A stretch of 64,000 nucleotides of DNA from Exiguobacterium mexicanum (GTDB taxonomy: Bacteria > Bacillota > Bacilli > Exiguobacteriales > Exiguobacteriaceae), in contig NZ_CP040676.1 in the NCBI RefSeq assembly GCF_005960665.1, forward strand, positions 568,501 through 632,500. Reading direction: 5' to 3'. A program made the translations under genes and the position numbers. The notes under the pieces were generated by a model. The model had not been told where the DNA came from. It worked only from the letters and a program-made list of their open reading frames with translations, and ran no database searches. Of the stretch, positions 40,480-49,509 are shown piece after piece (the stretch's first letter is position 1; the number at the start of each line of letters is the position of its first letter).

Positions 40480-40510
40480 GACCTTGAGGATCATTCCTTG
40501 AGGTCTTTTT
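40480..40510 (+). terminator. Riboswitch-controlled terminator
   Basis: GACCTTGAGG (40480-40489) and CCTTGAGGTC (40496-40505) pair over ten positions if two G-U pairs are allowed, followed by a U-run. It lies 27 bases before ribD. Confidence 0.85.
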
Positions 40511-40536
40511 GTTTGTGCGAAACAAGGAGGGAGATT

Positions 40537-41616
40537 ATGAATCAGTACATGCAACAAGCCATCCAATTGGCCAAGTTCGCCTCATCGACCGGCATCAACC
40601 CGCGCGTCGGCGCCGTCGTCGTCAAGGACGGCCGGGTCGTCGGGTTCGGTGCCCACTTGAAAGCAGGAGAAGCGCACGCCGAGGTGCACGCCATCCGCAT
40701 GGCCGGCGCTGCCGCGTACGGTGCGACGATTTACGTCACGCTCGAACCGTGCTCGCATCACGGCAAGACGCCACCGTGCGCCGATCTGCTCGTCGAGTCC
40801 GGCATCAAGCGTGCCGTCGTCGCGATGGAAGACCCGAACCCACTCGTGTCAGGGCGCGGCATCGCCCGATTGAAAGCGGCCGGGATTGACGTCGAGGTCG
40901 GACTGCTCGAAAGCGAGGCGCGAGCGCTCAATACGGCGTTCTTGCGGTCGCTCGAGACGAGACGACCGTACGTCATCTTGAAGACGGCGACGAGCCTCGA
41001 CGGCAAAGTCGCGCTCGATCACGGTGACAGCAAGTGGGTGACCGGGACAGTAGCGAGACGGGACGTCCATGAACTGCGGGCGACGGTCGACGCCGTTTTG
41101 ACCGGTGTCGGCACCGTCCTCGCCGACGATCCGGCACTCACCGTCCGGCTCGACCGTGAGACGACACAACCGCTCCGAATCGTGCTCGACCGTGAGTTGC
41201 GTACGCCGCTCTCGAGTCAGCTCGTCCGAACGGCGACCGACGTACCGGTGCTTCTATACACGACTTCGGACGACCAAACAAAACGTGACGCGCTGACAGC
41301 GAATGGCGTCGAAATCGCCGACTACACGTCGCTCGAAGCTGTCCTGCAAGACGTCTACGCACGCGGCATCGGTCGTATGCTCGTCGAAGCGGGACCGACA
41401 CTCGTCACTTCACTCTTGGACGGACAGTTCGTCGACGAGTGGGTCATGTACCAGTCGCCACGCGTATTCGGCGGCAAGGGCGGTTTCTACCGCTCGCATC
41501 ATGATGGGCCGCTCGATGCGGTCGAACGGTATGAGGTTCAATCGGTCGAGACGGTCGGCACCGACATCAAACTGATCATGCGAAAGGAGGAGTCCGATGT
41601 TCACGGGAATCGTTGA
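40537..41616 (+). CDS. ribD: Bifunctional riboflavin deaminase/reductase RibD
   Basis: A 359-residue enzyme for steps two and three of riboflavin synthesis. The N-terminal deaminase domain (about 1-145) has the zinc site HAEVHA and PCSHHGKTPPC. The C-terminal reductase domain (about 145-359) has KTATSLDGKVAL, DAVLTGVGTVLADDPALTVR, and MLVEAGPTL. Both sets of residues are intact. ATG at 40537 has GGAGGGAG upstream; the frame extends back to 40498 over the terminator and is not used. First gene of the operon; its end overlaps ribE by 20 bases. Confidence 0.96.
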   Translation: MNQYMQQAIQLAKFASSTGINPRVGAVVVKDGRVVGFGAHLKAGEAHAEVHAIRMAGAAAYGATIYVTLEPCSHHGKTPPCADLLVESGIKRAVVAMEDPNPLVSGRGIARLKAAGIDVEVGLLESEARALNTAFLRSLETRRPYVILKTATSLDGKVALDHGDSKWVTGTVARRDVHELRATVDAVLTGVGTVLADDPALTVRLDRETTQPLRIVLDRELRTPLSSQLVRTATDVPVLLYTTSDDQTKRDALTANGVEIADYTSLEAVLQDVYARGIGRMLVEAGPTLVTSLLDGQFVDEWVMYQSPRVFGGKGGFYRSHHDGPLDAVERYEVQSVETVGTDIKLIMRKEESDVHGNR

Positions 41617-42238
41617 AGAGATTGGCAGTGTCAAGGCAGTAAAGCGGAACGGTCCGTCTCTCCGGCTCACGCTCGCCGGACAGGTCGTCCTCGAGGATGT
41701 GAAGCTCGGTGACAGCATCTCCGTCAACGGCATCTGTCTCACCGTGACGACGTTCGACCGCGACAGTTTCTCGGTCGACGTCATGCCGGAGACGCTCAAG
41801 GCGTCGAGTCTCGACGGGGTCTGCCCCGGTACGAGCGTCAACTTGGAGCGGGCCATGCCCGCGAACGGACGCTTCGGTGGCCATTTCGTCTCGGGTCACG
41901 TCGACGGGGTCGGACGCATCGTCAAAAAACGGTCGCTCGCGAACGCCGTCTATGTCGACATCAGCTGTGAGCCGTCGCTCCTCCGCTATATCGTCCCGAA
42001 AGGTTCGATTTCGGTCGACGGGACGAGCTTGACGGTGTTTGATGTCACCGAACGCGGATTCACGTTGTCGCTTATCCCGCATACTTACAGTGAGACGGTG
42101 CTAGGGATGAAACAGGCAGGAGACGCGGTCAATTTGGAATGTGACATGTTAGCTAAATATATGGAAAAACTCGTAAGTCAAAAACCGATGACGCTCGAAT
42201 CGCTGGCGTCGCAAGGGTATGGAAAGGCGGGATGGTAA
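41597..42238 (+). CDS. ribE: Riboflavin synthase alpha chain RibE
   Basis: A 213-residue trimeric enzyme that makes riboflavin from two molecules of 6,7-dimethyl-8-ribityllumazine. It starts with the family signature MFTGIVEEIG and has two lumazine-binding repeats: SVNGICLTVT with NLERAMPANGRFGGHFVSGHVDG, and SVDGTSLTVF later. The start lies inside the ribD end with AAAGGAGG upstream, so translation is coupled. The stop overlaps the start region of ribBA. Confidence 0.96.
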   Translation: MFTGIVEEIGSVKAVKRNGPSLRLTLAGQVVLEDVKLGDSISVNGICLTVTTFDRDSFSVDVMPETLKASSLDGVCPGTSVNLERAMPANGRFGGHFVSGHVDGVGRIVKKRSLANAVYVDISCEPSLLRYIVPKGSISVDGTSLTVFDVTERGFTLSLIPHTYSETVLGMKQAGDAVNLECDMLAKYMEKLVSQKPMTLESLASQGYGKAGW

Positions 42239-43422
42239 TGTTCCACACGATTGAAGAAGCAGTCGAAGACTTGAAGATGGGACGACCGATTATCGTCGTC
42301 GACGATGAGGACCGTGAGAACGAAGGGGACTTCGTCGTGCTCGCGGATAAAATGACCGCAGAGACGATGAACTTCCTCATCACGGAAGGGAAAGGACTCG
42401 TCTGCGCCTCCCTCGCCGAAGAAGTGGCCGTCCGGATCGACTTGCAGCCGATGGTCGCAAACAGCACCGATCCACACGGGACGGCGTTCACGGTCAGCGT
42501 CGATCACATCGATTCGACGACGGGCATCTCGGCGAGCGAACGGGCGCATACAGTGCGCGAACTCGCGAACATCAACGCCCGTCCGGCTGATTTTCAACGT
42601 CCGGGACATATCTTCCCGCTCATCGCGAAAAAAGGCGGCGTCTCGGTACGACGTGGACATACAGAAGCGTCGGTCGACTTGGCGCGACTCGCCGGAAGTG
42701 AACCGGTCGCCGTCATCTGTGAGATTATCCGCCCGGACGGCGAGATGGCCCGGGTGCCGGACCTTGAACGCGTCGCGGAAGCGCATGGTTTAAAGTTCAT
42801 CACGATCGAGGCGCTCGTCCGCTATATGGAGACGGACCTCGCCAGTCGAGAGGCGGACGTCTCGCTCCCCTCGGTGAAAGGGGACTTCCGATTGATCGGG
42901 TATCGGAACGTCCTCGACCGGGAAGAGCACGTCGCACTCCTGAAAGGTGAACTCAAACATGCGCCGCTCGTCCGCATCCATTCCGAGTGTCTGACCGGCG
43001 ACGTGTTCGGCTCCTATCGTTGCGATTGCGGGCCACAACTCGACACAGCGATGGCGAAAGTGGAAGCCGAAGGCGGTGTCATCTTGTACATGCGACAAGA
43101 AGGGCGCGGCATCGGTCTGCTCAACAAGTTGAAGGCGTACGAACTACAAGAACAAGGGCTTGATACGGTCGAGGCGAACGTCGCGCTCGGTCTGCACGCC
43201 GATTTACGCGATTACCGGGTCAGCGCGGCGATGCTTCGTGACCTCGGGATCACGAACGTCCGGCTCATGACGAACAACCCGGAAAAAGTCGACGCCTTGG
43301 AAGCGTGCGGGATCACGGTCATCGAACGTGTCCCGATTATCGTCGGCGCCCATGCAGCGAACGAGAAGTACCGAATGACGAAACAACAAAAAATGAACCA
43401 CTTTGGAGGAGAAAAATCATGA
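42238..43422 (+). CDS. ribBA: Bifunctional DHBP synthase / GTP cyclohydrolase II RibBA
   Basis: A 394-residue enzyme providing both precursors of riboflavin. The N-terminal DHBP synthase (about 1-200) has [13 protein letters not shown] and [11 protein letters not shown]. The C-terminal GTP cyclohydrolase II (about 205-394) has the zinc triad in [20 protein letters not shown] and the GRGIGL loop. The ATG at 42238 shares its first base with the ribE stop and has AAGGCGGG at good distance; an ATG six bases before is closer to it and less likely. Confidence 0.95.
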   Translation: MFHTIEEAVEDLKMGRPIIVVDDEDRENEGDFVVLADKMTAETMNFLITEGKGLVCASLAEEVAVRIDLQPMVANSTDPHGTAFTVSVDHIDSTTGISASERAHTVRELANINARPADFQRPGHIFPLIAKKGGVSVRRGHTEASVDLARLAGSEPVAVICEIIRPDGEMARVPDLERVAEAHGLKFITIEALVRYMETDLASREADVSLPSVKGDFRLIGYRNVLDREEHVALLKGELKHAPLVRIHSECLTGDVFGSYRCDCGPQLDTAMAKVEAEGGVILYMRQEGRGIGLLNKLKAYELQEQGLDTVEANVALGLHADLRDYRVSAAMLRDLGITNVRLMTNNPEKVDALEACGITVIERVPIIVGAHAANEKYRMTKQQKMNHFGGEKS

Positions 43423-43883
43423 TGCATACATTTGAAGGAAACTTGGTCGGAAAAGGCTTGAAAGTCGGAATCGTCGTCGGACGGTTCAATGATTTCATCA
43501 CGATGCGCTTGCTGGACGGGGCGAAAGATGCGCTCAAGCGCCACGGCGTCGAACAAGATGACGTCGAGATCGCATTCGTCCCGGGAGCGTTCGAACTCCC
43601 CCTCGTCGCCAAAAAGATGGCGATGAGCAAGAAATATGACGCCGTCATCACACTCGGTGCCGTCATCCGCGGGGCGACGCCGCACTTCGACTACGTCTGC
43701 AGCGAAGCGGCGAAAGGTGTCGCCCAAGCAAGTTATCAGTCAGAAGTACCGGTCATCTTCGGCGTCTTGACGACCGAGACGATCGAGCAGGCCATCGAGC
43801 GCGCCGGTACGAAAGCCGGAAATAAAGGGTGGGAAGCAGCGACGGCGGCCATCGAGATGGCGAACTTGATGCGCGCGTTTTAA
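43419..43883 (+). CDS. ribH: 6,7-dimethyl-8-ribityllumazine synthase RibH
   Basis: A 154-residue enzyme that forms lumazine from the RibBA and RibD products and assembles into icosahedral capsids in bacilli. Family blocks: [32 protein letters not shown] (with catalytic His), [25 protein letters not shown]. The ATG overlaps the ribBA stop (ATGA) with GGAGGAG upstream. Last gene of the operon, followed by a strong terminator. Confidence 0.96.
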   Translation: MMHTFEGNLVGKGLKVGIVVGRFNDFITMRLLDGAKDALKRHGVEQDDVEIAFVPGAFELPLVAKKMAMSKKYDAVITLGAVIRGATPHFDYVCSEAAKGVAQASYQSEVPVIFGVLTTETIEQAIERAGTKAGNKGWEAATAAIEMANLMRAF

Positions 43884-43892
43884 TAGTATGGA

Positions 43893-43919
43893 GGAGAGCG
43901 AACCGGCTCTCCTTTTTTT
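43893..43919 (+). terminator. Riboflavin operon terminator
   Basis: GGAGAGC (43893-43899) and GCTCTCC (43906-43912) with a six-base loop, then seven Ts. Confidence 0.93.
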
Positions 43920-43977
43920 GTCGTTAGCAACGCGTGTGTCCCGGGAAAAGAATAAGGTGAAAAGGGGGGCGACGGTG

Positions 43978-44793
43978 ATGTGGGAATGGGTGGCTCAACT
44001 GAGCCCGGCCATGCAGGCACTGCTCGGGACGATGTTCACGTGGGGGATGACCGCGCTTGGGGCGGCCATCGTCTTTATGACGAAGTCGATCAACGCGCGG
44101 TTGATGGACAGTATGCTCGGGTTTGCCGGCGGGGTCATGATCGCCGCTAGTTTTTGGTCACTCCTTGCGCCAGCCATCGAGATGGCGGAGCAAGACGCGA
44201 TGCCGGCTTTGTTGCCGACCACCGTCGGCTTTTTAGCGGGCGGTCTGTTTTTGGCGGTCGTCGATAAACTGATCCCGCACGTGCATCCGACATCTCCGAT
44301 TGAGGACGCGGAAGGTATCCGCCCGCAAAAACGAAAGCGGAGCACGTTGCTCGTCTTGGCGATCACGCTGCACAACATTCCGGAAGGACTGGCCGTCGGC
44401 GTCGCCTTCGGGGCGGTCGCGGCCGATTTCCCGTCCGCTTCGCTGACGGGTGCCATCGCGTTGGCCATCGGGATCGGCATTCAAAACTTTCCGGAAGGGG
44501 CTGCCGTGTCGCTTCCGCTCAGGCGGGACGGCCTCTCTCGACGCCGCAGCTTTTTCTACGGCCAGTTATCGGGCATGGTCGAACCAGCGGCTGCCTTGGT
44601 CGGTGTCTGGGCCGTGCTCGTCATGGAGCCGCTGTTGCCGTTCGCGCTCAGCTTTGCCGCCGGGGCGATGATTTTCGTCGTCGTCGAAGAGGTCATCCCG
44701 GGGTCGCAAGAGAACGGACATAAAGACATGGCGTCGATGGCGCTCATGCTCGGCTTCACGATCATGATGATTTTAGATGTAGCGCTCGGGTGA
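43978..44793 (+). CDS. ZIP-family metal transporter (GufA type)
   Basis: A 271-residue membrane protein with eight predicted helices. The metal site motifs are HNIPEGLAVGVAFG in helix 4 and QNFPEGAAVSLPL in helix 5, with Glu in the second, as in the GufA branch; HVHP lies in the loop between helices 3 and 4. It most likely takes up zinc or related divalent metals. ATG at 43978 has GGGGGGCG upstream. The frame begins further back, at 43888, inside the riboflavin operon terminator, and that start is rejected. Single gene. Confidence 0.9.
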   Translation: MWEWVAQLSPAMQALLGTMFTWGMTALGAAIVFMTKSINARLMDSMLGFAGGVMIAASFWSLLAPAIEMAEQDAMPALLPTTVGFLAGGLFLAVVDKLIPHVHPTSPIEDAEGIRPQKRKRSTLLVLAITLHNIPEGLAVGVAFGAVAADFPSASLTGAIALAIGIGIQNFPEGAAVSLPLRRDGLSRRRSFFYGQLSGMVEPAAALVGVWAVLVMEPLLPFALSFAAGAMIFVVVEEVIPGSQENGHKDMASMALMLGFTIMMILDVALG

Positions 44794-44803
44794 GGGGATG
44801 ACA

Positions 44804-44838
44804 AAAGGAGCGCTGACGGTTGCGTCGGCGCTCCTTTA
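44804..44838 (+). terminator. Terminator of the ZIP transporter gene
   Basis: AAGGAGCGC-T-GACG (44805-44818) pairs with CGTC-G-GCGCTCCTT (44823-44836); TTT follows. Confidence 0.88.
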
Positions 44839-44848
44839 TGTAGTGAAC

Positions 44849-44872
44849 AGCCCGGCTCAAATGAGCCGGGCT
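44849..44872 (-). terminator. Stem-loop after rocA
   Basis: A perfect 10-bp stem AGCCCGGCTC / GAGCCGGGCT with loop AAAT. On the minus strand no clean U-run follows, so termination may rest on the next stem (44804-44838) read in this direction. Confidence 0.6.
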
Positions 44873-44878
44873 GATGGA

Positions 44879-46423
44879 TTAAAACGTCTCAGACGTCGTT
44901 TTTGCTTGCATGTGGAGTTGGATATAATCCGGTCCGCCTGCTTTTGAGTCTGTGCCTGACATGTTGAACCCGCCGAACGGCTGATAGCCGACGATGGCGC
45001 CTGTGCAGCCACGGTTGAAATACAAGTTGCCGACGTGGAAGTTCTGACGCGCGTACTCTTGGTTTGAGCGGTCACGCGTGAGGACGGCACCCGTCAAGCC
45101 GTATTCCGTGTTGTTGGCGATGTCGATCGCTTCTTTGAAATCTTTCGCTTTCGTGAAGGCGACGATCGGTCCAAAGATCTCTTCTTGCATGAGACGTGCT
45201 TTCGGTGCGACGTCGGCGACGACCGTCGGCTCGACGAAGTAGCCTGTCGAGTCGTCAGCTTTTCCGCCGGCGACGATCTTGCCTTCTTCTTTGGCGACAT
45301 CGAAGTATGATGTGATCTTCTTGAACGCGGCCGCATCGATGACCGGTCCCATGAAGTGTTCGTTCTGCTCCGTGTTGCCGACCGAGAGTTCGTTCGTCAA
45401 TTCGACGACGCGATCGAGCACCGTGTCATACACGCTGTCGACGATGACGGCACGTGAACAAGCCGAACATTTTTGACCTGAGAAACCGAATGCCGATTTG
45501 ACGATCGATTGGGCCGCGAGTTCGAGGTCCGCTGATTCGTCGACGACGATCGTGTCTTTTCCGCCCATCTCAGCGATGACGCGTTTGAGCCAGATTTGGC
45601 CGTCGTTCAATTTCGAAGCGCGCTCGTTGATGCGCAAGCCCACGTCACGTGAACCTGTGAAGCTGATGAAGCGTGTCTTCGGATGGTCGACGAGGTAGTC
45701 ACCGACTTCAGCGCCTGGTCCTGGGATGAAGTTGAGGACACCTTTCGGCAAGCCTGCTTCTTCCATGACCTCGACGAATTTCGCAGCGACGATCGGTGTC
45801 GTCGAAGCTGGTTTCAAGAGGATCGTGTTACCGGCGACGATGGCCGCGACGGCCGTCCCTGCCATGATCGCGAACGGGAAGTTCCAAGGGCTGATGACGA
45901 TCCCGACCCCGAGTGGGATGTAGTCATAGCGGTTGTATTCGCCCGGACGGCTCTCGACTTTTTTACCTGGTTTGAGTTCGAGCATTTGACGTGCGTAGTA
46001 CTCCATGAAGTCGATCGCTTCCGCTGTATCCGCGTCTGCTTCGTTCCACGGCTTGCCTGCCTCTTTGACGAGGTAGGCCGAGAACTCGTGCTTGCGTTTG
46101 CGGACGATGTTCGCCGCTTTGAACAAGACGTCGGCACGGACGGCCGGGTCGACGTGACGCCATGAGTCGAACGCAGTGAGCGCTTCTTGCATCGCACGCT
46201 CCGCGAGCTCTTGGTTCGCTTTCGAGACGTGTCCGATGACTTCTTCTTTGTTAGCTGGGTTGTAAGACGTGATTTTGCTTTCCGTCGTAACTTTTTCCCC
46301 ACCGATTACGAGCGGATAGTCTTTCCCGAGCTCACCGTTCACTTTCTCGATTGCCGCTTGGATGGCTGCGGCATTCTCTTTGTTTGTAAAGTCTGTGAAT
46401 GGTTCATGTTTGTATGGAATCAT
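44879..46423 (-). CDS. rocA: 1-pyrroline-5-carboxylate dehydrogenase
   Basis: A 514-residue aldehyde dehydrogenase converting glutamate semialdehyde to glutamate in proline and arginine breakdown. Typical blocks: [76 protein letters not shown] (catalytic Glu), [13 protein letters not shown] (catalytic Cys near 318), and [16 protein letters not shown]. The RocA/PutC2 type is indicated by length and the MIPYKHEPF start. ATG with AAGGGGGAA upstream. A catabolite-control-like palindrome lies about 30 bases upstream. No proline dehydrogenase or arginase gene is in the window. Confidence 0.95.
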   Translation of the reverse strand: MIPYKHEPFTDFTNKENAAAIQAAIEKVNGELGKDYPLVIGGEKVTTESKITSYNPANKEEVIGHVSKANQELAERAMQEALTAFDSWRHVDPAVRADVLFKAANIVRKRKHEFSAYLVKEAGKPWNEADADTAEAIDFMEYYARQMLELKPGKKVESRPGEYNRYDYIPLGVGIVISPWNFPFAIMAGTAVAAIVAGNTILLKPASTTPIVAAKFVEVMEEAGLPKGVLNFIPGPGAEVGDYLVDHPKTRFISFTGSRDVGLRINERASKLNDGQIWLKRVIAEMGGKDTIVVDESADLELAAQSIVKSAFGFSGQKCSACSRAVIVDSVYDTVLDRVVELTNELSVGNTEQNEHFMGPVIDAAAFKKITSYFDVAKEEGKIVAGGKADDSTGYFVEPTVVADVAPKARLMQEEIFGPIVAFTKAKDFKEAIDIANNTEYGLTGAVLTRDRSNQEYARQNFHVGNLYFNRGCTGAIVGYQPFGGFNMSGTDSKAGGPDYIQLHMQAKTTSETF

Positions 46424-46453
46424 TCTCGTTCCCCCTTAAAAAGTGATCAAGCA

Positions 46454-46467
46454 GTTAAGCGCTTACG
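46454..46467 (-). promoter_or_regulatory. Possible catabolite-responsive element upstream of rocA
   Basis: GTTAAGCGCTTACG contains the palindromic core TTAAGCGCTTA and matches the ideal TGTAAGCGCTTACA at 11 of 14 positions. Amino-acid catabolic genes are common CcpA targets. Confidence 0.45.
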
Positions 46468-46595
46468 TCTGTATTGTATCGAAAATCTTGGTGAAATCCT
46501 AGTGAAACAATTTTCCAGAAAAGCTTGTCGTTTTCGCTCGAAATCGAGTCGTGGTAGGATGAGGGTACAGGACGACTTGCGAAGGGAATGATTGA

Positions 46596-47411
46596 ATGAA
46601 CAAGTGGATGATGCCGCTCGCGCTGACCGTGTTGCTCGCGGGATGCGGGACGGCAGACGAAACGCCGACGGAAGAGGCGGCCGAAGAGACGAAAACGCCG
46701 CTCCCGGAAGCGGTCGAGACCTTGTATACGTCATACCAACAAGCGCTCGAAAACGGTGATGCGGCGGCACTCAAAGCCATCGACTATGCGGGCGAGTTGA
46801 CTGACATCCCGGCGACCGGTGCCGAGATGCGTGGCCTCACGCCAGGCGATATGTACGAGAGCTGGGTGAACGAGGACGGGGACGTCGCGTTCATCGTCCA
46901 TGAGATGGAGGACGCGGACGGCAATGAACTGCCGAACCGACTCTCGAAAGTCGCTATCAAAGAAGGGGGGGACTGGAAACTCGTCGTCACCCCGGCTCTT
47001 ATCCCGGCCGACGTGATTGGGGAAGTTGGCGACATGTTGACGGGAATCGAGGCGAACGAGTACGGCGTGAATGCAGAAGCGAACGCCCGTCTCGCCGAAG
47101 TGCCGGAAGACGAGGCTGGCCCGATTTATGACCAAGTGAACGCCCAGACCGACTACGTCGCGCTCGAGGCCGACAATAACGTCTTCTTGCTCATGGCCGA
47201 GACGCTCACGGTGCCGGAGAACCAAGACACGATGGCCAACTACTTCGAGGCGTACCGGACGTGGTATACCGACAATGAGGCGGCACTTAAAAAGGCCGCT
47301 GCAACAGAAGATCCGGTCGAGTATCTCGAAGTGCTCGAACCGCTCAAACAAAAATTAGAACAAGCGATCGACGGTTATGACGAGAATCTCGTCGACCCGT
47401 CGTTCGGATAA
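46596..47411 (+). CDS. Putative lipoprotein of unknown function
   Basis: A 271-residue lipoprotein precursor: short charged start, hydrophobic helix and lipobox LLAGCGT (Cys17), then a Thr/Glu-rich linker to about residue 38. The mature domain is acidic and mostly helical; the region to about 135 (YTSYQQALENGDAAALKAIDYAGELTD, DGDWKLVV-like VKIKEGGDWKLVVTP pattern) resembles NTF2-like/DUF4878-type folds, but this is uncertain. Followed after 12 bases by the Bcp gene, so the two are probably co-transcribed. Divergent from rocA. Start follows GCGAAGGGA. Confidence 0.85.
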   Translation: MNKWMMPLALTVLLAGCGTADETPTEEAAEETKTPLPEAVETLYTSYQQALENGDAAALKAIDYAGELTDIPATGAEMRGLTPGDMYESWVNEDGDVAFIVHEMEDADGNELPNRLSKVAIKEGGDWKLVVTPALIPADVIGEVGDMLTGIEANEYGVNAEANARLAEVPEDEAGPIYDQVNAQTDYVALEADNNVFLLMAETLTVPENQDTMANYFEAYRTWYTDNEAALKKAAATEDPVEYLEVLEPLKQKLEQAIDGYDENLVDPSFG

Positions 47412-47423
47412 GGAGGAAGCAAC

Positions 47424-47861
47424 ATGTTAGCACCGACATTCACATTACCGAACCAAAATGGGGACATGATCTCGCTCGAGGACTACCGGGGCCAGAAAGT
47501 CGTGCTTTATTTCTACCCGAAGGACGCGACACCGGGTTGTACGACCGAGGCATGTGACTTCCGCGATGCGACACCGCGATTGAACGGGGCCGTCGTCCTC
47601 GGCATCTCGGCCGACAGCCAGAAGAAGCACCAAAACTTCATCGCCAAACATGAGCTGCCGTTCGATTTGCTCGTTGACGACACGCATGAGGTGTCGGAGC
47701 TATACGGCGTTTGGCAATTGAAAAAGAATTACGGGAAAGAGTACTATGGCATCGTCCGTTCGACGTTCCTCATCAACGAGGACGGCTATATCGAACAGGA
47801 ATGGCGTAGTGTGAAAGTGAACGGACACGTCGACGAGGTCGTCGCGGCGCTCACGACATGA
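47424..47861 (+). CDS. bcp: Thiol peroxidase Bcp (atypical 2-Cys peroxiredoxin)
   Basis: A 145-residue thioredoxin-fold peroxidase reducing hydroperoxides in the cytosol. The peroxidatic Cys39 is in PKDATPGCTTEACDF, and the resolving Cys44 is five residues on, as in BcpA-type enzymes. Other blocks: FTLPNQNG, LGISADSQKKHQNF, RSTFLIN. Full length. ATG with AAGGAGGAA upstream, 12 bases after the lipoprotein gene. Confidence 0.95.
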   Translation: MLAPTFTLPNQNGDMISLEDYRGQKVVLYFYPKDATPGCTTEACDFRDATPRLNGAVVLGISADSQKKHQNFIAKHELPFDLLVDDTHEVSELYGVWQLKKNYGKEYYGIVRSTFLINEDGYIEQEWRSVKVNGHVDEVVAALTT

Positions 47862-47867
47862 AACGAG

Positions 47868-47896
47868 ACGGCTTCCAAAACGGGGGCCGTTTTTTT
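47868..47896 (+). terminator. bcp terminator
   Basis: ACGGC (47868-47872) and GCCGT (47886-47890) with extra CC/GG pairing inside, then seven Ts. Confidence 0.85.
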
Positions 47897-47945
47897 GTGC
47901 GCCTCGCATTACAATTTTATTTCAAATACTAAATTCAGAATTAGG

Positions 47946-47973
47946 TTAAGATAAAGCGCAAAAGTGGTATATT
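47946..47973 (+). promoter_or_regulatory. Probable promoter of the alanine symporter gene
   Basis: TTAAGA (47946-47951), 16 bases, TATATT (47968-47973). Confidence 0.5.
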
Positions 47974-47990
47974 ACAAAAATATTACACGA

Positions 47991-48061
47991 CACCGGACCG
48001 GATTAATGCCTTGTCAACTTGACGAAGTTGAGAATGTTCTGAAAAATATGAAGGGACGGTG
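47991..48061 (+). other. Possible structured 5' leader of the alanine symporter gene
   Basis: CACCG (47991-47995) can pair with CGGTG (48057-48061). Next to it a tandem G-A/A-G mismatch and CC/GG pairs extend the outer stem, and the perfect hairpin CAACTT-GACG-AAGTTG (48015-48030) lies inside. It does not match the glycine riboswitch core, and I cannot assign it to a known class. Confidence 0.35.
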
Positions 48062-48092
48062 AACACCAGATTTACATAGGGGGCAGAGTAGC

Positions 48093-49469
48093 ATGGAGCA
48101 ATTTGAAGCGGTCTTGACGAGTCTATCGAATCTCGTCTGGGGACCACATTTGTTGATTCTATTGATTGGGACCGGGATTTACTTGACGTTCCGGCTCGGC
48201 TTTATCCAAGTGACACGTCTCGGTGTCGGTTTGAAAGAAGCGTTCATCCCGAAACAGCAGACGGACGCAGAGGTCGCGAAACAGAAGCGGCAGCGCGGGG
48301 ATATCTCACATTTCCAAGCACTCATGACGGCGCTCGCGGCCACGGTCGGGACCGGCAACATGGTGGGCGTCGCGACGGCGGTCGTCCTTGGGGGACCGGG
48401 CGCCATCGTCTGGATGTGGCTCTCCGGTTTCATCGGAATGGCGACGAAGTATGCCGAGGCGATTCTCGCCGTCAAATATCGTGTCGTCGATGAGCGGGGC
48501 GAGATTGCCGGCGGGCCGATGTATTATTTGGAGCACGGATTGAAGAAAAAATGGCTCGGTATGACGTTCGCCTTGTTCGCTGCGATTGCCGCGTTCGGTA
48601 TCGGTAACGGCGTCCAAACGAACTCGATCAGTATGGCGCTCAATACGTCATTCGGAATTCCGATGCTCGTGACGGGTATCGTGCTCATGGTACTTACAGG
48701 ATTCGTCATCCTCGGTGGCGTCAAATCAATCGGGAAAGTCGTCAGTGTGTTCGTACCGGTCATGATTATCGGTTATGTCGGGGGCGGACTCGTTATCCTC
48801 GTCATGAACTTCGAGTTGATTCCGTCGGCATTCGCGACCATCTTCTCGAGCACGTTCAGTGCGGAGGCCATCGGCGGCGGGGCGCTCGGTGCGGCCATAC
48901 GTTACGGAGTTGCCCGAGGCGTGTTCTCGAACGAGGCGGGTCTCGGTTCGGCGCCGATCGCAGCTGCTGCCGCGAAGACCGATTTCCCGGGACGGCAAGC
49001 GCTCGTCTCGATGACGCAAGTATTGATCGATACGCTCATCGTCTGTTCGATCACCGGATTGACGATCGTCATGAGCGGTCAATATACGGGCGGGCTCCAA
49101 GGTATCGAGTTGACGCAAGCGTCATTCGCTTACTTCCTCGGCCCGATCGGGGAACTCATCGTCACGATCTCGCTCGTCTTCTTCGCTTTCTCGACGGTCA
49201 TCGGCTGGTGCTATTACGGCGAACGGTCGGTCTATTATCTGCTCGGGGAGAAAGCGATCGTTCCGTATCGGATGATGTATATCCTCGTCGCTGGACTTGG
49301 TGCGATGACGACGAACTTGAATCTGATTTGGGCGATCTCGGACGTCTTCAACGGACTGATGGCGATCCCGAACTTGATTGGTCTCTTGTTCTTGTCGGGT
49401 GTCGTCGTCGCCGAGACGAAGCGCTTCGAATTGGAACGGAAAAAAGAATTGCGGCAAGCGGCCGCCTAA
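48093..49469 (+). CDS. Sodium:alanine/glycine symporter (AGCS family)
   Basis: A 458-residue membrane transporter with about eleven helices. Family blocks: ATVGTGNMVGVATAVVLGGPGAIVWMW, GGPMYYLEHG, RGVFSNEAGLGSAPIAAAAA, and GWCYYGERSVYYLLG. It takes up alanine or glycine with Na+ or H+. A 120-base leader with possible secondary structure precedes it. ATG with AGGGGGCAG upstream. Monocistronic, ending at a bidirectional terminator with the chemoreceptor gene. Confidence 0.94.
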   Translation: MEQFEAVLTSLSNLVWGPHLLILLIGTGIYLTFRLGFIQVTRLGVGLKEAFIPKQQTDAEVAKQKRQRGDISHFQALMTALAATVGTGNMVGVATAVVLGGPGAIVWMWLSGFIGMATKYAEAILAVKYRVVDERGEIAGGPMYYLEHGLKKKWLGMTFALFAAIAAFGIGNGVQTNSISMALNTSFGIPMLVTGIVLMVLTGFVILGGVKSIGKVVSVFVPVMIIGYVGGGLVILVMNFELIPSAFATIFSSTFSAEAIGGGALGAAIRYGVARGVFSNEAGLGSAPIAAAAAKTDFPGRQALVSMTQVLIDTLIVCSITGLTIVMSGQYTGGLQGIELTQASFAYFLGPIGELIVTISLVFFAFSTVIGWCYYGERSVYYLLGEKAIVPYRMMYILVAGLGAMTTNLNLIWAISDVFNGLMAIPNLIGLLFLSGVVVAETKRFELERKKELRQAAA

Positions 49470-49472
49470 TCA

Positions 49473-49509
49473 AAAGGAAGCATCCTCATGCGAGGACGCT
49501 TCCTTTTTT
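49473..49509. terminator. Bidirectional terminator
   Basis: AAAGGAAGC-A-TCCTC (49473-49487) pairs with GAGGA-C-GCTTCCTTT (49492-49506) around ATGC; it serves two convergent genes. Confidence 0.93.

Noticed and set aside
47991-48061. Glycine riboswitch before the alanine/glycine symporter
   Set aside because: The conserved glycine aptamer segments are absent; only a generic structured leader is reported.
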